Shown piece after piece: positions 8,690 to 16,813 of a stretch of DNA of 34,048 nucleotides (within the stretch, counting starts at the first letter, position 1; each line of letters begins with the position of its first letter). Source of the DNA: Bacteroidota bacterium (lineage in GTDB: Bacteria > Bacteroidota > Bacteroidia > Chitinophagales > Chitinophagaceae); assembly GCA_013289175.1 (NCBI GenBank), contig JABDAN010000030.1, positions 1 to 34,048 on the forward strand. Direction: 5' to 3'. Below the pieces are notes generated by a model. It worked only from the letters and a program-made list of their open reading frames with translations. It did no database searches and was not told where the DNA came from. The translations under genes were made by a program, and so were the position numbers.

Positions 8690-9286
8690 ATGGACGAACG
8701 CAAGCAAATGAAATTTTTTTCATTGAAAGATATATTAGTCTTTGCCACAATATCCTCTTTGAGTCTGTTAATAGGCCTGATATTCACAGGATGCTTCCAT
8801 TTCCGAACGGGCGATGAACTAACGAAATTTCATAGATTTGAATTTTCTTCCCAGGATCCTTCACATTCCAAATATTTTACTATTTCATTTTCACAAAGCA
8901 ATACTATCTATTTAAAGAAATATTCTCGCCTGAACACCGATACCATATTTTATTCTATTCTACCTCTATCTGAAAGATCCCGTATAAACTCTTTTCTTAA
9001 GACTGCCGATTTAATGCCTGTTGACTCGCTTAATGACATGAATTCAGGTGAGGAAATGTTTGCTTATTATCTCGATTTTGGCAATGAAACGCATTCATTT
9101 ACTATGCATAGGCTGCATCCGCCCCTAACTTTTGTAAAATTTAATTCCTGGATCAATAAAATCATAGACAGTTTAGACTTCAAAATCATTGATACAACAA
9201 TTGAATTTAAGGATGATGAGATAATACATACTGGGATGAAGAAGAATAGAAATAAATATGTAGCAGGGTACATGCCGCAGGAATAA
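8690..9286 (+). CDS. AT-rich orphan membrane-anchored or lipoprotein gene
   Basis: Unknown 198-aa protein. One hydrophobic segment (about residues 14-33) ends in FTGC, which could be a poor lipobox (Phe at -3 is unusual) or simply a membrane anchor. The rest is polar and rich in Ser, Thr, Phe and Ile, with no motif I recognise. The start is taken as the ATG at 8690; an in-frame TTG at 8642 would put 16 residues before it. Base composition differs sharply: bases 8941-9000 hold 17 G/C of 60 and 9121-9180 hold 18 of 60, against 30 of 60 at 8041-8100 in the neighbouring mscS. It sits alone between mscS and a convergent MerR gene. Composition and isolation suggest acquisition by transfer; that is inference. 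Confidence 0.65.
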   Translation: MDERKQMKFFSLKDILVFATISSLSLLIGLIFTGCFHFRTGDELTKFHRFEFSSQDPSHSKYFTISFSQSNTIYLKKYSRLNTDTIFYSILPLSERSRINSFLKTADLMPVDSLNDMNSGEEMFAYYLDFGNETHSFTMHRLHPPLTFVKFNSWINKIIDSLDFKIIDTTIEFKDDEIIHTGMKKNRNKYVAGYMPQE

Positions 9287-9378
9287 ACATAGAAATTACC
9301 GGCAAGACTTTTTGGCGATAGATCAGACGCCGATCCCGGAAAAGCAAAAAGCACTGCAAAAGAAATTTCATCCCCAAA

Positions 9379-10080
9379 TTATCGAATGTTAGCCCGCATT
9401 TCCAACAGGAAACGTTTTACCTCTTCAAGCTTTTTAATGGTTTCGAATTTTTCTTCCGATTTCTTGTTGTTTTTCAGGAAATCCTTGGCGCCCTCGATGG
9501 TGTATTTGCGTTGACGCAGGAGGTGGTAGATGAGGTGTAGATTTTTTATATCAACGGGGCGAAAGTAACGGTCTCCTTTTTTATTTTTTTTCGGTTGAAG
9601 CACGGCAAATTCCGCTTCCCAGAACCTGAGCAGGCTCTGATTGACGCGAAACATGTCGGCCACTTCCCCCATCGTATAATAATGTTTCTGAAACAGAATC
9701 TCGTCTTCGGGAATCTGGATCAGGTCCGCTTCTTCGGAAATTTGTTTGATGGATTTACGGCCCCGCCCTGATTTAATTTTTTGGCCCGGATCAAGGGTTT
9801 TAAATTCTATGACCGATTCTTCCAAGACCAATTCATCTTCCGGCTCGCTGGAAAGAGAATCCGCTTGGACAGCCTCCGTTTCCGGGGGAGAAGACGTGAC
9901 TGCGAAGACCGGTTCGGTGTGCTGCGCCGGATCTCCATTGTGTTCGGCAGACTTTAATTTCTTGAGTCGCACGCCCACATTCACGGGTTGGTCTGCCGGT
10001 GAATTTTGATTCTCCTGCGCCTGGGGCGACAGGTTAGAATCCTCAACAAACTTCATAGTGATTTGGGAGAAGGTAGTCAT
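9379..10080 (-). CDS. MerR-type transcriptional regulator with long acidic N-terminus
   Basis: DNA-binding protein of 233 aa. Residues 136-205 form a MerR-type winged helix: YTMGEVADMFRVN, then LLRFWEAEF, GDRYFRPVDIKNL and RKYTIEGAKDFL. About 130 residues before it are low-complexity and rich in Glu, Ser, Pro and Gln, ending with a basic GRGRKSIKQ patch that resembles an AT-hook (RGRK instead of RGRP). The C-terminal helix is short, so no effector domain is evident. The start is the ATG at 10080; a second ATG lies at 10056. A TAnnTTTG box ends 7 bases before the first ATG. It is downstream of the M23 peptidase gene on the same strand (56-base gap). Target genes are unknown. Confidence 0.85.
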   Translation of the reverse strand: MTTFSQITMKFVEDSNLSPQAQENQNSPADQPVNVGVRLKKLKSAEHNGDPAQHTEPVFAVTSSPPETEAVQADSLSSEPEDELVLEESVIEFKTLDPGQKIKSGRGRKSIKQISEEADLIQIPEDEILFQKHYYTMGEVADMFRVNQSLLRFWEAEFAVLQPKKNKKGDRYFRPVDIKNLHLIYHLLRQRKYTIEGAKDFLKNNKKSEEKFETIKKLEEVKRFLLEMRANIR

Positions 10081-10087
10081 GCTGAAC

Positions 10088-10095
10088 CAAAAATA
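10088..10095 (-). promoter_or_regulatory. Candidate -7 box for the MerR gene
   Basis: The minus strand reads TATTTTTG, an exact TAnnTTTG match, ending 7 bases before the ATG at 10080. No good TTG at -33 spacing was found. If used, transcription would start at about the first codon. Confidence 0.3.
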
Positions 10096-10136
10096 ACAAA
10101 AACTATTCCGAAACGATCCGTTAAACCCTAAAAATC

Positions 10137-11108
10137 CTAGTCGAAGCTCTGATTGGGGGAGGAAGCCAGTTTGAGCAGGCGGTCATACTGCTCGGGGGTG
10201 ATATCGTTGTAAAAGTAGAATACGGGGTCCACCGGCTCCCCGTTGCGATGGACTTCATAGTGACAATGCGGACCGGTGCTCTTCCCGGTATTTCCCACCC
10301 ATCCGATGACTTCGCCCCTTTTTACCTTTTCTCCCGGGCGAACCTTGATCTTGAACATATGTCCGAAAAGGGTGGCATAACCGTACCCGTTGTGGATGAC
10401 CACATGGTTGCCATAGCCGTTCCCGGTATTGCCGGCGGTCTCCACGGTCCCATTGGCGGTAGCATAAATGGGCGTTCCGATGGGGGCGGCAAAGTCAAGT
10501 CCTGCGTGAAACTTAGTGGTTTTATAAACGGGGTCCACGCGGTATCCGAAACCCGAGGCAATTCTTTTCAGGTCCTTGTTGCTGACCGGCTGAATGGCGG
10601 GCGTACAGGCCAGCAGCTGTTCTTTATTCTTAATGAAGTTATTGATCTCGTCGTAGGATTTTGTCTGGGCATGAATCCTGGCCGACAGGTTATTGAGGGA
10701 TTCGGCAATAGAGGTAGCCAGGTTCTCCTGATCCATTTTCTGAACCAACTGGAATTCTTGTTCCTTGGCCATGTTTTTGGCCCGGGCGCTGTCAGGAATC
10801 GGATTGGCTTCAAAAATGGCCCGGTACACTTCGTTGTCCCTTTTTTCCAGGCCTACGATCTGCTCCTGCATTTTTTTTACCTGTTCGTTGAGCACGAAAT
10901 AATTGTCCTTGAGGGCCTCGTTGTTCTGCATAAGCCTTTTTTCGTTGGCCGAAGGGAAATATCGGTAGGCCAGCGAGACCAGGATCAGGGCGGTGACGAT
11001 GGAGGCGGAAAGAAAACCCAGGATGCGCAGCAGGGTTACGCGCAAAGGCGTTTCCAGTTTTTCGTACCGGAGGGTATTGGTATTGTAGTAATATTTGATC
11101 TTTTTCAT
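10137..11108 (-). CDS. Membrane-anchored M23-family metallopeptidase
   Basis: Probable peptidoglycan DD-endopeptidase, or LytM-type activator, held in the inner membrane with its catalytic domain in the periplasm. The 323-aa protein has a basic N-terminus, one membrane helix (about residues 27-49), a long helical and probably coiled-coil stalk (about 58-165), then the M23 domain opened by ASGFGYRVDP (184-193). Zinc ligands are intact: H201 and D205 (HAGLD), H250 (FGHM), H281 and H283 (HCHYE). The domain ends EPVDPVFYF. It differs from the signal-peptide M23 protein at the window start by its stalk and anchor. It is divergent from alaS and upstream of the MerR gene, an arrangement I recall from other Bacteroidota. 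Confidence 0.92.
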   Translation of the reverse strand: MKKIKYYYNTNTLRYEKLETPLRVTLLRILGFLSASIVTALILVSLAYRYFPSANEKRLMQNNEALKDNYFVLNEQVKKMQEQIVGLEKRDNEVYRAIFEANPIPDSARAKNMAKEQEFQLVQKMDQENLATSIAESLNNLSARIHAQTKSYDEINNFIKNKEQLLACTPAIQPVSNKDLKRIASGFGYRVDPVYKTTKFHAGLDFAAPIGTPIYATANGTVETAGNTGNGYGNHVVIHNGYGYATLFGHMFKIKVRPGEKVKRGEVIGWVGNTGKSTGPHCHYEVHRNGEPVDPVFYFYNDITPEQYDRLLKLASSPNQSFD

Positions 11109-11151
11109 GCAGTCCGTTGGTGCCGGTTCACGCTATACGAAACGGGAGCAG

Positions 11152-11159
11152 TACCTTTG
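11152..11159 (+). promoter_or_regulatory. Candidate -7 box for alaS
   Basis: TACCTTTG, an exact TAnnTTTG match, lies in the gap between the divergent M23 gene and alaS, 78 bases before the alaS ATG. The sequence at the expected -33 spacing is only TTCA, so the upstream element is weak. Confidence 0.4.
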
Positions 11160-11237
11160 CAGCGCCTGATTAATAACGCAAGTGTACTAATTATTATCCT
11201 TTTATAAACCCTTGATTTAAAGATAGTCTGTTAAAAT

Positions 11238-13895
11238 ATGATGGGAAGCGCCGAGATAAGAGATAAATTTCTGGATTTTTTTAAATCCAAAGGACATGTC
11301 ATTGTGCCCTCTGCTCCGATCGTGACCAAGAACGATCCGACCCTGCTGTTCATCAATGCAGGAATGAATCAGTTTAAGGATTATTTCCTCGGCAACAAGA
11401 CCCCACCCCATCCTCGGGTAGCCGACACCCAAAAATGTTTACGGGTGAGTGGTAAACACAACGATCTGGAAGAAGTAGGGGTGGATACCTATCACCACAC
11501 CATGTTTGAAATGCTGGGTAACTGGAGTTTTGGTGACTATTTTAAAAAAGAAGCCATTGCCTGGAGTTGGGAACTGCTTACTCAGGTATTTCATGTTTCA
11601 CCCGACCGGATCTATATCACCATATTTGGCGGCGATAAAGCCGAAAAATTGGACTCCGATGAAGAAAGTAGAACAGAATGGTTGAATTGGGTTGCCGCTG
11701 AGCGGATACTGAATGGATCCAAGAAGGATAATTTTTGGGAAATGGGAGAAACGGGTCCCTGCGGTCCCTGCACCGAAATTCATGTGGATTGCCGACCGGA
11801 ACAAGAAAGAAAGGACCATCCAGGCCAGGACCTGGTGAACCGGGATCATCCTCAAGTCATTGAAATCTGGAACATCGTTTTTATTCAGTTCAACCGGACA
11901 AAATCCGGTGGGCTGGAACCGCTGCCCTCCCAGCATGTGGATACCGGAATGGGACTGGAAAGACTGGTTCGCCTGCTGCAGAACAAACCCAGCAATTATG
12001 ATACGGATATTTTCAGCGGCACCATACGGGAGATTGCGGAAATCACCGGAAAACATTATGGAAATCTGGACACAGATAAAAAAGACATCGCTTTTCGCGT
12101 TTTGGCTGATCATATCCGCGCCATCTGTTTTACGATTGCCGATGGACAGTTGCCCTCCAATACCGGTGCCGGTTACGTGATCCGAAGGATCCTGCGCCGG
12201 GCAGTCAGGTATTATTATTCCTACCTGGATCAGAAGGAGCCCTTGCTTTACCGGCTCGTTCCCCTCATCGCTGACCAGTTTCGCAAAGTCTTTCCTGAAC
12301 TGGAAAAACAAACGGCATTTGTTGAAAGGGTGGTCCGCGAAGAGGAAGAATCCTTTTTGCGCACCCTGGATAAAGGCATAAAAATTTTCAACGAATACAT
12401 CGAACAGGCTCCGTTGCAGCAAACGGAGCTTGGCGACCATGCCCAAAAACGCATCTCCGGTGAATTTGCTTTTAAATTAAACGACACCTATGGCTTTCCC
12501 ATCGACCTGACCTCCCTCATGGCCCGGGAGATCGGCTGGACAGTCGACGAGAAGGGTTTTGAAACAGCCCTGCAACAACAAAAAGACCGGTCCAGGGCCG
12601 CCGGACAACAGGATTCCGGGGACTGGGTTGCGGTGCATGACCAGGGGAAGGTCATTTTTTCCGGATACCATGAACTCCAAACAGCAACCGAAATCGCCCG
12701 GTGGCGGAAAGCCAGGATAAAAGGGAAGGATCTTTATCAGCTGGTCCTGAAGAAAACTCCGTTTTATGCGGAAAGCGGTGGCCAGGTTGGGGATACGGGT
12801 TTGCTGTCGGTGGCCGGTGAAAAGATAGAAGTCCTGGACACCAAAAAAGAAAACGATCTCATCCTTCACTTTACCGAGCAATTGCCAAGCAATCAAAATG
12901 CGCCTGTGGATGCACAGGTGGACCCCATTAAAAGAAAAAATACCGAAGTCCATCATACGGCCACCCATTTGCTACATGCCGCTTTAAGAAAAGTGTTGGG
13001 CGACCATGTGACGCAAAAGGGATCGCTGGTGAACGGCGAACACCTACGATTTGATTTTTCCCATTTTAGCAAAATGACCGGGGCTGAGCTGATGGCGGTA
13101 GAGAAAATAGTCAACGAAAAAATCAGGGAGAACGTCCCGGTAATAGTCCGAGAAATGCCCCGTCAAGAAGCCCTGAAGTTGGGTGCCATGGCCCTGTTCG
13201 GAGAAAAATATGGAGACATGGTGCGGGTAGTTACCATCGATCCATCCTACTCTATTGAACTGTGCGGGGGTACCCATGTAAAAGCTACGGGTGAACTGGG
13301 ATTCTTTAAAATTAAATCTGAGTCGGCTGTGGCGGCCGGTGTAAGAAGACTGGAAGCCGTAGCGGGAATTGCGGCAGAAAATTATGTCGACCAGGAAATG
13401 GCTGCCTTGACCGGAGTCCGGGACCTGCTGAAAAATCCCAAAGAGTTGTCCAAATCCTTGCAAGACTTGCAATCCGACAATTCGAACATGCGCAAAAGGA
13501 TCGAATCGATGGAGATCAAACAAGTCCATCGATTAAAAAAGGAACTTTTGGAGAAAGTCGAAACCCTGGGTTCCTACTTTTTCCTGGAAGCCCTTTGCGA
13601 CGGAATCGGCCCGGATGCATTGAGAAAACTAGGTGGCGAGCTTTGTCAGGAGTCCCCAAAATTGGCAACTGTGCTGGCCCTGGTCGCAGATGGAAAACCC
13701 TTTGTGGTCATCGGCCTGGGAGAGCGTTGGGTGAAAGAAAAAAATCTGGATGCTTCCCAAATGATCAAAGAAATCGCGCCCCTGATCAAAGGGGGTGGAG
13801 GGGGTCAAAAAATGCTGGCCACGGCAGGCGGACAGGATGCCGGCAGCCTGGAAGGGGTATTTTCTAAGATAAGATCCCTGGTAGGGAATGCATAA
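11238..13895 (+). CDS. alaS: Alanine--tRNA ligase
   Basis: Charges tRNA-Ala and clears Ser- or Gly-mischarged tRNA. The 885-aa protein has the class II catalytic core at the N-terminus (KGHVIVPSAPIV, FINAGMNQFKDYFLG, and FEMLGNWSFGDYFKKEAI), then the editing domain with the zinc-binding H573-x3-H577 (HHTATH) and C676/H680 in CGGTH. The C-terminal oligomerisation domain ends with the glycine-rich KGGGGGQKMLATAGG. All hallmark motifs are present and the length is normal. The ATG at 11238 is followed directly by a second ATG; either could be used. No terminator hairpin is evident downstream; a 221-base gap separates it from the PDZ gene. Confidence 0.98.
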   Translation: MMGSAEIRDKFLDFFKSKGHVIVPSAPIVTKNDPTLLFINAGMNQFKDYFLGNKTPPHPRVADTQKCLRVSGKHNDLEEVGVDTYHHTMFEMLGNWSFGDYFKKEAIAWSWELLTQVFHVSPDRIYITIFGGDKAEKLDSDEESRTEWLNWVAAERILNGSKKDNFWEMGETGPCGPCTEIHVDCRPEQERKDHPGQDLVNRDHPQVIEIWNIVFIQFNRTKSGGLEPLPSQHVDTGMGLERLVRLLQNKPSNYDTDIFSGTIREIAEITGKHYGNLDTDKKDIAFRVLADHIRAICFTIADGQLPSNTGAGYVIRRILRRAVRYYYSYLDQKEPLLYRLVPLIADQFRKVFPELEKQTAFVERVVREEEESFLRTLDKGIKIFNEYIEQAPLQQTELGDHAQKRISGEFAFKLNDTYGFPIDLTSLMAREIGWTVDEKGFETALQQQKDRSRAAGQQDSGDWVAVHDQGKVIFSGYHELQTATEIARWRKARIKGKDLYQLVLKKTPFYAESGGQVGDTGLLSVAGEKIEVLDTKKENDLILHFTEQLPSNQNAPVDAQVDPIKRKNTEVHHTATHLLHAALRKVLGDHVTQKGSLVNGEHLRFDFSHFSKMTGAELMAVEKIVNEKIRENVPVIVREMPRQEALKLGAMALFGEKYGDMVRVVTIDPSYSIELCGGTHVKATGELGFFKIKSESAVAAGVRRLEAVAGIAAENYVDQEMAALTGVRDLLKNPKELSKSLQDLQSDNSNMRKRIESMEIKQVHRLKKELLEKVETLGSYFFLEALCDGIGPDALRKLGGELCQESPKLATVLALVADGKPFVVIGLGERWVKEKNLDASQMIKEIAPLIKGGGGGQKMLATAGGQDAGSLEGVFSKIRSLVGNA

Positions 13896-14064
13896 CTGAA
13901 AAGAAGGGAAATCCCCGAAAACAGCCCCCGGTCTGCCCCAAACCATGTGCTCAAATCATCTTCAGAAATCAGGCGGTTTGGATAGCCTCGCCATCCATTT
14001 TAAAAGTCTGTTAAAGCGCCAACAATAAAATCGGACGAATACTTTCGTAATTGGAAATAATTCT

Positions 14065-14072
14065 TATATTTG
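14065..14072 (+). promoter_or_regulatory. Candidate promoter of the double-PDZ gene
   Basis: TATATTTG, an exact TAnnTTTG match, lies 44 bases before the ATG at 14117. A TTTCG at 14043-14047 is at roughly the right distance for the -33 TTTG element. The rest of the 13896-14064 gap shows nothing else I can support. Confidence 0.42.
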
Positions 14073-14116
14073 ATATACGAAACTTGACGTAGTTCTACTA
14101 AAAAAAATTATCAGCG

Positions 14117-15205
14117 ATGAAAAAACGCATGTATCCGATGGTTTGCCTGGCCCTATTGTTTTTAATCACCAGCCAGGCCCTGATGGCTCAACCTGCCGTC
14201 TCTCCTCCGCCTCCCGCACCGCCCTCACCTAAATCCGAGCCGGTTATAAAAGAAGACCCCAAAGAAATCATTATCCGCCAGAAGGGGGACAAGGATGCCA
14301 AAATTGTATTGGAAATTAAAAACGGCGAATATTTTATCAATGGTAAGCCCCTGGAAAAATTTGATGACCAGAACATCGTGGTTGAGAAAAAAGACCTGGA
14401 TGACGATGAAGTGTCACTGAGCTTTTCTCCGTCACCTTTCCGGGTAAACCCCTACAACGAGGATAAGATGCGGGATTTGGAACGGGATATGAGAAACCAG
14501 GAGTTGCAGAAAAATATTCAAAAAGCCATGAAAGTAAAAATGAATGTGGCTTTCCTGGGCGTTTCTTCCCGCAAAGCAGAAAAAGGCGGAGCCACGGTGC
14601 TGGAAGTAACTGCCGGAAGTCCGGCTGAAAAGGTGGGTATCAAAAAAGGAGATATTATCCAAAAAGTCAACGATACAAAAATTGACAACCCGGATGAACT
14701 TTTCGAAGCCATTCACAACTACAAGCCGGGAGATAAAGTAAAAATTTTCTTCGTAAGAGACGGGAAAGATCAAACCGTTACCGCCACCCTGGATAAATCG
14801 GACTTTGCCCCGAAAGCCTATAATTTTGACTACAAGTACAAATATGATATGCCGCAAATGGATATGGTCATGCCTCCCATGGGAGACTTGGGCGATATGC
14901 AAATGGGGAGATGGAATTTTGGAAAACCCAAACTGGGGATTAAGGCACAAGATGACGAAGATGGGAAAGGGGTAACGATTCTGGAAGTGAACGACAGTTC
15001 AGCCGCATGGAAAGCAGGCCTGAAAAAAGGCGATATTATTCAGCAGGTAGATGGCGTGGCTGTCAACAGCGTCAACGAACTGATGGAACAGACCATGATG
15101 GCGGACCGCAATAAGTACACTTACAAACTTAAAATCTTAAGAAACGGAACCAGCCAGGAAATTGAAGTAAAGATCCCCAGAAAATTGAAGACGGCTGAAC
15201 TCTAG
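14117..15205 (+). CDS. Secreted double-PDZ-domain protein
   Basis: Exported protein of 362 aa with no enzymatic domain. Residues 1-25 form a signal peptide (MKKRMYP...LMAQ), followed by a Pro-rich linker (about 27-40) and a strand-rich segment with NGEYFINGKPLEKF. Two PDZ domains follow, at about 143-225 (FLGVSS, GSPAEKVGIKKGDIIQKVN) and 270-352 (LGIKAQ, DSSAAWKAGLKKGDIIQQVDG). The Met-rich link between them contains MDMVMPPMGDLGDMQMG. PDZ domains usually bind C-terminal tails of client proteins; without the DegP-like protease domain this may be an adaptor or scaffold in the periplasm. That role is inferred. It has its own likely promoter and is followed by a strong terminator. Confidence 0.85.
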   Translation: MKKRMYPMVCLALLFLITSQALMAQPAVSPPPPAPPSPKSEPVIKEDPKEIIIRQKGDKDAKIVLEIKNGEYFINGKPLEKFDDQNIVVEKKDLDDDEVSLSFSPSPFRVNPYNEDKMRDLERDMRNQELQKNIQKAMKVKMNVAFLGVSSRKAEKGGATVLEVTAGSPAEKVGIKKGDIIQKVNDTKIDNPDELFEAIHNYKPGDKVKIFFVRDGKDQTVTATLDKSDFAPKAYNFDYKYKYDMPQMDMVMPPMGDLGDMQMGRWNFGKPKLGIKAQDDEDGKGVTILEVNDSSAAWKAGLKKGDIIQQVDGVAVNSVNELMEQTMMADRNKYTYKLKILRNGTSQEIEVKIPRKLKTAEL

Positions 15206-15215
15206 GCAGTAAATG

Positions 15216-15243
15216 AAATCGGGAGAAATTCCCGCGATTTTTT
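15216..15243 (+). terminator. Rho-independent terminator after the PDZ gene
   Basis: The stem is AAATC + GGGA pairing with TCCC + GATTT (bulge GC on the right arm), with loop GAAAT, followed by a run of T. It begins 10 bases after the PDZ gene stop codon and fits intrinsic termination on the plus strand. Confidence 0.65.
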
Positions 15244-15250
15244 ACCTTCG
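15243..15250 (+). promoter_or_regulatory. Candidate -7 box for gatB
   Basis: TACCTTCG is one base from TAnnTTTG and sits directly after the terminator T-run. If used, the gatB transcript would start near 15257 and carry the large hairpin at 15277-15318 in its leader. No clear -33 element. Confidence 0.25.
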
Positions 15251-15276
15251 TGCACTGGATTCAACTGGTTCACGCC

Positions 15277-15318
15277 AAGCGCAAAGAACCGGCTAAAAGC
15301 TGGCCATTCTTTGCGCTT
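15277..15318 (+). other. Long hairpin in the gatB leader region
   Basis: A perfect 12-base inverted repeat, AAGCGCAAAGAA (15277-15288) and TTCTTTGCGCTT (15307-15318), encloses a second stem CCGGCT/AGCTGG (one G-U pair as RNA) with an AAA loop and a CCA bulge. The total is 18 paired positions. It ends 31 bases before the gatB ATG and is followed by TGTTTATTA, only a weak T-run. It could be a second terminator for the PDZ gene or a structured leader controlling gatB. Confidence 0.6.
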
Positions 15319-15349
15319 TGTTTATTAGGGGAATCCGCCAATTCTTGAT

Positions 15350-16795
15350 ATGGATGTAAGGATTTACGAAACGGTGATCGGACTGGAAGTTCACGCGCAG
15401 TTGTTGACCAAGACAAAATTGTTCTGCGCAGATGATACAACCTTTGGCGCGGAGCCCAATACGCATATCAGCCCCGTTACGCTGGGATATCCCGGTACCC
15501 TGCCTGTCTTGAACAAGGAAGCGGTCCGCTTGGCTGTTAAGATGGGTCTGGCTTGCCACTGCGAATTGGAATCCCGGAATTATTTTGCCCGCAAAAACTA
15601 TTTCTATCCTGACCTGCCCAAGGGATACCAGATTTCCCAGCACACCACGCCGATTTGTAAGGGGGGATATGTGCGCATCGGCATTCCGGGTGAAGAAAAA
15701 AAAATACAACTCAACCGCATTCATCTCGAAGAAGACGCCGGAAAGAGTTTGCATGATAAGACGGATGAATTTACCAGCCTGGACTTCAACCGCGCAGGTG
15801 TTCCCCTGATCGAAATTGTTACGGAACCCTGCATCAGTTCCCCGGAAGAGGCCGTGGCATTTCTCAATAACCTGCGCCGGATCCTGCGTTATATGGATGT
15901 TTGCGATGGCAATATGGAACAGGGCAGTCTGCGCTGCGACGCCAATGTATCTATCCGCAAATGGGGCGATAAGGCCCTGGGCGTAAAAGTAGAAATCAAG
16001 AACCTCAATTCAATCCGCAATGTAAAAAGGGCCATAGAATATGAGGTAACCCGGATGCAGGAACTGGCTGAAAAAAAACAACCCATTGTCCAGGAAACCC
16101 GCAGTTTCGATGCGCTGGCCGGCAATACTTTTTCCATGCGTTCCAAGGAGGAGGCCAATGACTACCGCTATTTTCCCGATCCGGACCTGCCGCCTTTTGA
16201 CCTTACCATCCCTTGGCTGGATGAAATCAAACAAAGCATGCCTGCCCTGCCTGAGCAACGGATCACCCAATACATGCAGGCATTTCACCTGAGCCGCTAC
16301 GACGCAGAAGTGTTGACCGACGACCGGGAAACTGCGGAATATTTTGAATCACTGACACGCTTGACACCGGCTTATAAGGCCGCAGCCAACTGGATGCTCG
16401 GACCGGTAAAATCCTATCTGAACGAACAGTCCATGACGATAACCGCCTTCCGGCTTAAACCTGTCGTCATGGCTTCGCTGATCAACCTGGTGGAAGATGG
16501 CCGGGTTCATTTTTCTACTGCTTCATCTAAAATATTTCCGGAACTTGCATCGGGCAGCAGTGAGGATCCCGTGGCTTTGGCGACCCGCCTGCATTTGCTG
16601 CAGACCGGTGATGAATCCCAAATTCATGAATGGGTGAATCAGGCCCTGGCTAAAATGCCAGATAAAGTGCTGGAATATCAAAAAGGGAAAAAAGGTCTGT
16701 TGGGGTTGTTTGTGGGCGAGGTAAAAAAAATCTCGGAGGGGAAGGCCGACCCGCTGTTGACCAATAAACTGCTCCTCCAAAAATTAGAGAAATAA
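15350..16795 (+). CDS. gatB: Asp-tRNA(Asn)/Glu-tRNA(Gln) amidotransferase subunit B
   Basis: Subunit of GatCAB, which converts Glu-tRNA(Gln) to Gln-tRNA(Gln) and, in some species, Asp-tRNA(Asn) to Asn-tRNA(Asn). GatB binds the tRNA and activates the mischarged amino acid with ATP. The 481-aa protein begins with ETVIGLEVHAQL and has the catalytic-core segments LPKGYQISQHTTPI, LDFNRAGVPLIEIVTEP and GSLRCDANVSIR. The C-terminal YqeY-like tail has KGLLGLFVGEVKKISEGKADP. Length is typical and nothing is missing. gatA and gatC are not in this window, so the complex is encoded at scattered loci, as is common. A TlpA-like lipoprotein gene follows after 18 bases. Confidence 0.97.
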   Translation: MDVRIYETVIGLEVHAQLLTKTKLFCADDTTFGAEPNTHISPVTLGYPGTLPVLNKEAVRLAVKMGLACHCELESRNYFARKNYFYPDLPKGYQISQHTTPICKGGYVRIGIPGEEKKIQLNRIHLEEDAGKSLHDKTDEFTSLDFNRAGVPLIEIVTEPCISSPEEAVAFLNNLRRILRYMDVCDGNMEQGSLRCDANVSIRKWGDKALGVKVEIKNLNSIRNVKRAIEYEVTRMQELAEKKQPIVQETRSFDALAGNTFSMRSKEEANDYRYFPDPDLPPFDLTIPWLDEIKQSMPALPEQRITQYMQAFHLSRYDAEVLTDDRETAEYFESLTRLTPAYKAAANWMLGPVKSYLNEQSMTITAFRLKPVVMASLINLVEDGRVHFSTASSKIFPELASGSSEDPVALATRLHLLQTGDESQIHEWVNQALAKMPDKVLEYQKGKKGLLGLFVGEVKKISEGKADPLLTNKLLLQKLEK

Positions 16796-16813
16796 TTTTC
16801 AAATACGGCACCA

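Noticed and set aside
10248-11207. 319-codon plus-strand frame opposite the anchored M23 peptidase
   Set aside because: Long but antisense to a well-supported peptidase; the translation has no domain and extends over the promoter region of alaS.
11598-13529. Large minus-strand frames inside alaS (282, 163 and 161 aa)
   Set aside because: Shadow frames of alaS with no recognisable motifs.
11224-14020. AGTCTGTTAAA repeated before alaS and again in the gap after it
   Set aside because: Eleven-base repeats are expected many times by chance in 34 kb, and the surrounding bases do not match.
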